39,118 bases of DNA, taken from the NCBI GenBank assembly GCA_023145375.1, contig JAGLDY010000042.1:1-39118 (forward strand), written 5' to 3'. The notes beneath the pieces were generated by a model. It was not told where the DNA came from. It worked only from the letters and a program-made list of their open reading frames with translations, and searched no databases. Of this stretch, positions 34,433-39,118 are shown piece by piece (position 1 is the first letter of the stretch; each line of letters opens with the position of its first letter). A program made the translations under genes and the position numbers. Source of the stretch: Candidatus Sabulitectum sp. Lineage in GTDB: Bacteria > Fermentibacterota > Fermentibacteria > Fermentibacterales > JCC-6.

Positions 34433-35418
34433 TAAAGCGGGATACAGAAAGACTTTCTCTGGAGCAGGGTCGGCGGGTCGGTCAGCCTGGTCATGAAATT
34501 GCACTGAAGTATCTGAAGAACCGAATGGAAGAAATAGGCTTAAAGCCTTTCAGAAACAACGATCTATCTCTACCCTACAGCAAATTTACAAACCTTGCAG
34601 GGGTAATTGAAGGCAGAGACGCCAACGCGCTGCCAATTCTTATCGGGGCTCACTACGACAGCGCCATAGATGCTCCGTGTGCGGATGACAATGCAATCTC
34701 TGTGGCCCTGATCCTGAGTATCGCGGAGATACTCATGGAAAACCATCTCAGTAGAGATGTGATAGTAGCTTTCTTTGATGCGGAGGAAAAGCCCTACTTC
34801 CTCACAGAGAACATGGGCTCCACCAGATTCTGCAATGACCACTGCAATGATATTGATCTTGCATGCGTGATAATTCTGGACATGGTCGGTCATGACTTTC
34901 AGGTTGGGATTCCTCCTGTTGACTTCTTTGTCCCAGGGATCAGAGAGTTGCTTTTCGTTCTGGGTTCTGAAAGCCACCGGGAGCTTCCAGCTATCGTGGA
35001 ACATGCAGCATCTGGAACAGAGAAACTCAGAATTCTACCTACCCTGAACAGATACATTGGAGACAGGTCGGATCATCATGCATTTAGAAAAGCCCGCCAG
35101 CCTTTTCTCTTCCTGAGCAAAGGCTGGGGAAAACACTCACATAAACCGGAAGACACAGTAGACTGGATAAATTTCACCAGAGTGGAAACAATTCAAAACT
35201 ATCTTCTTGAGGTTCTCAAACTGCTGGACACAGCTCAACTGGCAGAGAACAGAGTAACGGTAGACCCTTACCTATACGAGATCCGTATGATGAAAAAGGC
35301 AATTGGCTGGCCCCTACCCCTCATCCTGGGTTGTCTGGGATTCTACAGGCTTGCTCTGCGCTCCCGGAAAGACATTGATTCTCTCATGAGAAAGGTTCTG
35401 AAACTGGCAAGATTCTAA
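34429..35418 (+). CDS. M28-family zinc peptidase (aminopeptidase-like)
   Basis: 329 residues. It starts at ATG 34429 in the ATGA overlap with the HerA-like gene. Zinc ligand motifs are in order: GAHYDS (His75), CADDNAISVA (Asp86/87), FFDAEEKPYF (Glu), ILDMVGHD (Asp), and SDHHAF with a late KHSHKPEDTVD. These match co-catalytic two-zinc M28 enzymes, which remove N-terminal residues from peptides or act as glutaminyl cyclases. No signal peptide, but there is a hydrophobic stretch near the end (AIGWPLPLILGCLGFYRLAL) that could hold it at the membrane. Coupling with the ATPase is unusual. It ends four bases into the convergent gene. Confidence 0.88.
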   Translation: MIKRDTERLSLEQGRRVGQPGHEIALKYLKNRMEEIGLKPFRNNDLSLPYSKFTNLAGVIEGRDANALPILIGAHYDSAIDAPCADDNAISVALILSIAEILMENHLSRDVIVAFFDAEEKPYFLTENMGSTRFCNDHCNDIDLACVIILDMVGHDFQVGIPPVDFFVPGIRELLFVLGSESHRELPAIVEHAASGTEKLRILPTLNRYIGDRSDHHAFRKARQPFLFLSKGWGKHSHKPEDTVDWINFTRVETIQNYLLEVLKLLDTAQLAENRVTVDPYLYEIRMMKKAIGWPLPLILGCLGFYRLALRSRKDIDSLMRKVLKLARF

Positions 35419-37421
35419 AGATCTACTTGAATTACTGTCTTCAGAAGAACCAGTTCGCTGGATGCAGTATTAACACAGGCAATGAGAAATTGATTTTCCA
35501 TTGGACCCCACTCCGCAATACTGATGAACTTCCCAGTATGCTCAAGATCGCAGACAATCAATTGTTGCAGCTCTCCAACACCGTTCAAAACAGCAATGAA
35601 AGGTCTGGTTGCTCCCCACAGACCGGTTTTGGGGTCTGGAGGCCAGAGGTGTCTACCGGAAACTCCTACAGCTACTATTGAACCAGAGGATGTTTCAATA
35701 ACATCATGTACTCTGGCGGATCCAAGGCCGAAGTGTGTCATTTTCCACAACACATCACCAGTCTCCCCATCCAGCAGGCAAACGAAACCTGCCTTGGGGG
35801 AGTTAAGCCACAGAGAAACACTGCCGCCCACAAGAATGTCTCCGCTTACTGTCTCTCTGAACGAATTCACTCCCGGATAGATCTCTCCTTCCATATCCTG
35901 CTTGTCCAGCAGAAATTGTGTGTCAAGAGAGCTGTTGAACAAAACATCTCCATCATTGGAAACTCTGTGGATATATGTGGTTGTGGCGAAACAGTCAGGG
36001 GAGTCATTTACTATGTACCCCTCTGACATCACCGAAACATCAGGAGAATGAAACCACTCCAGGGGCTGCCCTTCAAAAGTGCATGTCCACAGGGTATCTC
36101 CAAGCTCTGTGCAGGCAACCAGCATAAGATCTTCTGATTCTCCAAACTGGGGGAAGCCGAGGACGGTACGGTTGTCCCGGAGAACCTCTTCAAACGATAC
36201 AAGGTTTCCATTGGAATCAATATCAACTGCCCACAAATTGTCATCAAACGAGCCAAAGCTGGTAGACAGAGAATATCGGCTGAGCAATACTCTGATCCCC
36301 CCGGAGCTTAAAAACAGACAACTGTCTATCCTGGCTGGATCATAGCTCTGCATCTCAATGGAATATGAAATCTCTGAAAGAACAGAGATAGCTGACGAGC
36401 CTGAAGAAGATACAATCTCCAGAAGGGTTCTTTCATGCACACGGGCAGGAATCTGATCATACAGTCCGTTGTCTGACATCATCCACAAGTAGGTTGTGTA
36501 GTGTTCAACTGCTTCAGCACGGTCTCCCGCTGCCCACAGAACATCAGCAATGTTGAGATAAGCCACAGTGCGGAACGAATCAAGAACAAGAACATTTCTC
36601 AGAATAGCCAGCGACTCATCTAATACACCGGTCTTCTCAAGGAAAAAGGCGTGGTTGTTCATGATCATCACAAATTCATCCAGCTCCATATAGCTGTAGA
36701 ACTCACTTGAGAAGAAATCAAGGCTGTCATTGAAAATGGGGTAACTGCCTCCCGCTCCACACAAAAAACTGGAAAGGCTCTGGAAAACTTCAGCCGCTTT
36801 CTGAAAGTCGCTTATCTCTCCCGCTTGCAGAGCAACCCTGTTGGCGCTTCGAAGAAGCCGAACTATCATTTCTTCTCTGTTGTAGTAGTTGTCTGGGTAG
36901 AACATGTTGTTCAGTACGAAGATTGCCTCAGCTATCTCACCTTCAGCAAGAAGAGAGTCTACTGTTTCTATGGATTCAACTGACGGATCTCCAGTGACGT
37001 ACCGTGTCAGCACCAGAGAGTTACTGTCAGCATCCCACCGGTAGTAACCCTCTGAGTACCTGGCCGAAAAGGGCATCTGGAAAGAAAGACAGAACTCATC
37101 ATTTTCATATATTGCATAAGATTTTGCGAAGTTGAACTCTCCTCTGTATCCCCCGGTGGCAAGAAGAAGAGGAACCTCTGTTGAAGAGGTTACACCGAAA
37201 AGGTAAAGATCAAGTGAATCTCTTTCAACCTCGATCCCGGTTATGCAAACCTTGGAAACCCCATCCAGTCCGCCTGTATCAAAACTTCTTACCCAGGGGA
37301 AACAGGTGGGAGAAGAAGTGTTCCAATGATGAAGCAGGTCTCCTGCTATGGGTTGGTATCCCACGTCTGACAGGGAAACAGACGCTGTAACAAGAAGAAC
37401 AAGAACAAAACACCCTTTCAT
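35415..37421 (-). CDS. Large exported TPR/beta-propeller protein of unknown function
   Basis: 668 residues. GGGAGG lies 7 bases before the ATG. The signal peptide is MKGCFVLVLLVTASVSLSD. Residues about 140-330 form helical TPR-like repeats (SLLAEGEIAEAIFVLNN, AFFLEKTGVLDESLAILRNV, ADVLWAAGDRAEAVEHYTTY). The C-terminal ~270 residues are beta-rich with PQQ/propeller-like repeats (GDTLWTCTFEGQPL, DGETGDVLWKMTHFG). It lacks the FlgD-Ig-like tail of other secreted proteins here and ends VIQVDL. It may be an envelope scaffold or binding protein; no enzyme motif seen. It overlaps the M28 gene by 4 bases tail to tail. Confidence 0.7.
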   Translation of the reverse strand: MKGCFVLVLLVTASVSLSDVGYQPIAGDLLHHWNTSSPTCFPWVRSFDTGGLDGVSKVCITGIEVERDSLDLYLFGVTSSTEVPLLLATGGYRGEFNFAKSYAIYENDEFCLSFQMPFSARYSEGYYRWDADSNSLVLTRYVTGDPSVESIETVDSLLAEGEIAEAIFVLNNMFYPDNYYNREEMIVRLLRSANRVALQAGEISDFQKAAEVFQSLSSFLCGAGGSYPIFNDSLDFFSSEFYSYMELDEFVMIMNNHAFFLEKTGVLDESLAILRNVLVLDSFRTVAYLNIADVLWAAGDRAEAVEHYTTYLWMMSDNGLYDQIPARVHERTLLEIVSSSGSSAISVLSEISYSIEMQSYDPARIDSCLFLSSGGIRVLLSRYSLSTSFGSFDDNLWAVDIDSNGNLVSFEEVLRDNRTVLGFPQFGESEDLMLVACTELGDTLWTCTFEGQPLEWFHSPDVSVMSEGYIVNDSPDCFATTTYIHRVSNDGDVLFNSSLDTQFLLDKQDMEGEIYPGVNSFRETVSGDILVGGSVSLWLNSPKAGFVCLLDGETGDVLWKMTHFGLGSARVHDVIETSSGSIVAVGVSGRHLWPPDPKTGLWGATRPFIAVLNGVGELQQLIVCDLEHTGKFISIAEWGPMENQFLIACVNTASSELVLLKTVIQVDL

Positions 37422-37487
37422 CCTGTTGCCTCCCTATATGTAACACGACTTACTGACTAACAGCTATCTTCATCTGAGGAGTCTTTC

Positions 37488-37718
37488 CTACCTGAGAACA
37501 ACCAGCCTTCCAGTGACGATCTGCCCCATGGATTCAATACGGATCAGGTAGACCCCGCCGGAAACAGGAAAACCTGATTGACTGCAGCCATTCCAGACTG
37601 TACAGTTCTCGCCTGCAGGCATCACACCCTGCTGAATGCAGGATACCACACTGCCTGAGAGATCCCATCCACTCATCCAAATAAGGAAAAAGCCTCCGAT
37701 AATCAGTTTAATTTTCAA
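37488..37718 (-). CDS. Miniature protein: signal-like segment plus only the sorting-type C-terminal domain
   Basis: 76 residues from a TTG at 37718; AGGA lies 5 bases before. Residues 1-17 (MKIKLIIGGFFLIWMSG) read as a signal peptide or hydrophobic strand. The rest is the second half of a FlgD-Ig/type IX-like domain: WDLSGSVVSCIQQG, AGENCTVWNG, GGVYLIRIES, and ending TGRLVVLR. No catalytic or binding domain lies between. It is either a remnant of a large secreted protein after a deletion or a small product made of a signal and sorting domain. The gap to 37873 holds only a 24-codon frame at 37793-37867 that I do not trust. Confidence 0.55.
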   Translation of the reverse strand: MKIKLIIGGFFLIWMSGWDLSGSVVSCIQQGVMPAGENCTVWNGCSQSGFPVSGGVYLIRIESMGQIVTGRLVVLR

Positions 37719-37960
37719 CTATATCCTTACAGATAGAATCTTCTGCGAAGCACTACGTCAACAATAGATAGCACATGCCCCTGCGCTTGTACATGGTAAA
37801 GCTTGTTGAAAGAGACGGTATCCGGATGGTCATAGATATTGACCTGGAAATTTTAGCAACCAGTTAAACATGTTTGCAGTTAACCTTTAACCCTGTTATC
37901 ATTAACACTGCTCTGTTTAAAAATACTGTGAGGAATTCTAAGAGGATGAAGGGAGTTCTG

Positions 37961-38548
37961 ATGTTTAAGAACATTATTATTCTACTTGTAATTTCTACTG
38001 TTTGTCAGGCTGAAACCGTCTGGAATTTCCCGTTTACAGAGCTTGGAGCCGAATGGGTGACGGAAAACTCCTGGGAAATGGATGCAACAGGTGGACATTA
38101 CGGGCCGATAAAAGCCGATGAAAAAGATTTTTCCTACTTTTCATTCTCGGGTAGTGGAATGATACTTCCTGTTGGTATTGATTCTATAACAGTTGAGTTT
38201 ATGAGCGGGTATGAATACGAGGGTGGTGTTATGGATGGATGGTCCTATATTTCAATTCTTGCAGATGCTGATACCGGAGCCTCTCCCTACATTTTTCTTT
38301 CAATAGAAGATGGAGTCAGCTCTATGGGATCTGGTTCCTATGACGGATCTGATACTACACTAATATCAGAGACATTTCCAATCTTGGAAGGAGAGGTTCT
38401 AAATCTTACTTTTACTGCTGGAGTTGACTCAGGTGGAGATATTTACTGGCTTGATCTTTACTGGGTTCTCTGGGATATGGTAATAACAGGATATGGTGAT
38501 ACTTCTCTTTCACAAACCACATGGGCAACTGTTAAAAGTAGTTTCTGA
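37961..38548 (+). CDS. Small secreted beta-rich protein ending in A-T-V-K-S-S-F
   Basis: 195 residues. The start is at ATG 37961, with GGGAG 5 bases before; ATG 37946 (adding MKGVL) is an alternative. The signal peptide is MFKNIIILLVISTVCQAETV. The mature ~175 residues are rich in aromatic beta strands (YFSFSGSGMILPVGIDSITVEF, WSYISILADADTGASPYIFL, IYWLDLYWVLWDMVITGYGD), suggesting a jelly-roll-like fold. No enzyme motif. The last residues match those of the gene at 22575 (A-x-V-K-S-S-F), though the bodies do not look alike. It appears to be a stand-alone gene. Function unknown. Confidence 0.7.
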   Translation: MFKNIIILLVISTVCQAETVWNFPFTELGAEWVTENSWEMDATGGHYGPIKADEKDFSYFSFSGSGMILPVGIDSITVEFMSGYEYEGGVMDGWSYISILADADTGASPYIFLSIEDGVSSMGSGSYDGSDTTLISETFPILEGEVLNLTFTAGVDSGGDIYWLDLYWVLWDMVITGYGDTSLSQTTWATVKSSF

Positions 38549-38666
38549 TTTTGTAAGAAAATCCTGAACAAGCCTTCTTGATGTCATTTCGACTTTTGTT
38601 CTAAAATTTCCAGTACGAATTCTGAAATCATAGAGATAAACGCAAATTGATCGAAAGGTCTTGAAT

Positions 38667-39118
38667 ATGCTTATGGAAAAAGCAATCTCCCGGGTAACAG
38701 CACGCATAAGCTTCAGCGATCTTGATGAGAAGCTTCTCCATATCCTCAAGCGGAACATCCTTGACTCATACGCCGGTATCTGCGCGTCCCTCCGGGATGA
38801 GAGCATGCTTCAAAAGTTTGAACGGCTCGCTTCAGGACCGGCACCGGGATCGGATGCGGCAGTCTGGGGCATAGAGAAACAAGCTGGTATCTCTGATGCC
38901 CTTTTCATGAATTCCATCATGGGCCGTCGCAGTGACCTGTTGAACACTTTCCTTGCGCCCAATGGACAGGGTGGTGTGCATCCGTCAGATAATGTTGCAA
39001 TGGCCCTGACCCTGGCAGACTGGACGGGCATGGATGGTGACAGCTTTCTTTCCACTATCTACACAGCTTTCTACCTCTCCCTGGCTTTAGGCGCATACTA
39101 CCTAAATTCCCGTCAAAT
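38667..39118 (+). CDS. MmgE/PrpD-family protein (2-methylcitrate dehydratase-like), 3' end outside the window
   Basis: A frame from ATG 38667 (or ATG 38673) stays open to the window's end, giving about 150 residues of a ~450-residue family. GAAAGG lies 9 bases before. Family features: an early helix (DEKLLHILKRNILDSYAGI), a Gly-rich part, then LFMNSIMGRRSDLLNTF and GGVHPSDNVAMALTLADW, which fit the MmgE/PrpD N-terminal helical domain around the 'HPSD' motif. The family includes 2-methylcitrate dehydratase of propionate oxidation and iminodisuccinate epimerase. With only the N-terminal third visible the substrate cannot be named. Confidence 0.8.
   Translation, partial: MLMEKAISRVTARISFSDLDEKLLHILKRNILDSYAGICASLRDESMLQKFERLASGPAPGSDAAVWGIEKQAGISDALFMNSIMGRRSDLLNTFLAPNGQGGVHPSDNVAMALTLADWTGMDGDSFLSTIYTAFYLSLALGAYYLNSRQ

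Noticed and set aside
37793-37867. 24-codon plus-strand frame (MVKLVERDGIRMVIDID...)
   Set aside because: It reads protein-like, but has no ribosome site and is too short to support; it could be a scrap of a lost gene.
1-39118. tRNA or rRNA genes, CRISPR arrays, insertion sequences, phage genes
   Set aside because: Looked for cloverleaf-like and TPsiC-type stretches, regularly spaced repeats, transposase motifs and terminal inverted repeats by eye; none were convincing.

Overview
The window is a bacterial chromosome segment at roughly even base composition. The best lineage guess is an FCB-group bacterium, perhaps Candidatus Fermentibacterota (former Hyd24-12). The basis is a run of secreted proteins ending in the 'x-x-D-L/I-[ST]-G-R ... 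G-x-Y' beta-sandwich typical of type IX secretion C-terminal domains (FlgD-Ig-like), a Na+-pumping methylmalonyl-CoA decarboxylase operon pointing to propionate fermentation, and a tungsten-type aldehyde oxidoreductase. This assignment is inference; no rRNA or tRNA gene is visible, nor any CRISPR array, insertion sequence or phage gene.

Left part (1-9204): an SPFH/NfeD membrane pair on the minus strand, then four plus-strand secreted proteins with a shared C-terminal sorting-type domain: a C39-like cysteine peptidase with a golvesin-like domain, two beta-propeller proteins, and a clan CD (C13-like) cysteine peptidase. Strong terminators close the units at 7501 and 9177. Middle-left (9303-15255): a large hybrid histidine kinase, a thioredoxin-like lipoprotein, the remains of a toxin-antitoxin locus, a NUDIX hydrolase, a divergent PRPP synthetase and a small secreted YbjN-like protein.

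Centre (15430-22591): a tightly packed, often translationally coupled plus-strand operon. It holds the B12-binding subunit of methylmalonyl-CoA mutase, the MeaB GTPase, methylmalonyl-CoA epimerase, the four subunits of the Na+-translocating methylmalonyl-CoA decarboxylase, a nucleotide-sugar epimerase and a SpoU-family RNA methyltransferase. Together the first seven would carry succinyl-CoA through methylmalonyl-CoA to propionyl-CoA plus CO2 while exporting Na+. The catalytic large subunit of the mutase is not in the window.

Right part (22575-39118): a secreted protein interrupted by an in-frame UGA, a YgjP-type metallopeptidase, a shortened sulfotransferase, a 16-cysteine ferredoxin with an aldehyde:ferredoxin oxidoreductase that lacks one usual cluster ligand, a GHMP kinase, glutamate racemase, an APH-type kinase, small membrane proteins, a lipoprotein, a HerA-like ATPase with an M28 peptidase, a large exported TPR/propeller protein, a signal-peptide-plus-sorting-domain miniature protein, another small secreted protein, and the start of an MmgE/PrpD gene.

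The most interesting signals are: (1) two unrelated-looking secreted proteins that both end in the same short motif (A-x-V-K-S-S-F at the C-terminus), possibly an undescribed sorting tag; (2) the in-frame UGA followed by a small AGGU-loop hairpin in one of these same genes; (3) a collapsed antitoxin-toxin fusion relic; (4) an AOR and a PRPP synthetase lacking normally conserved ligand residues; (5) alternating GCACCCC repeats upstream of the propionate operon.
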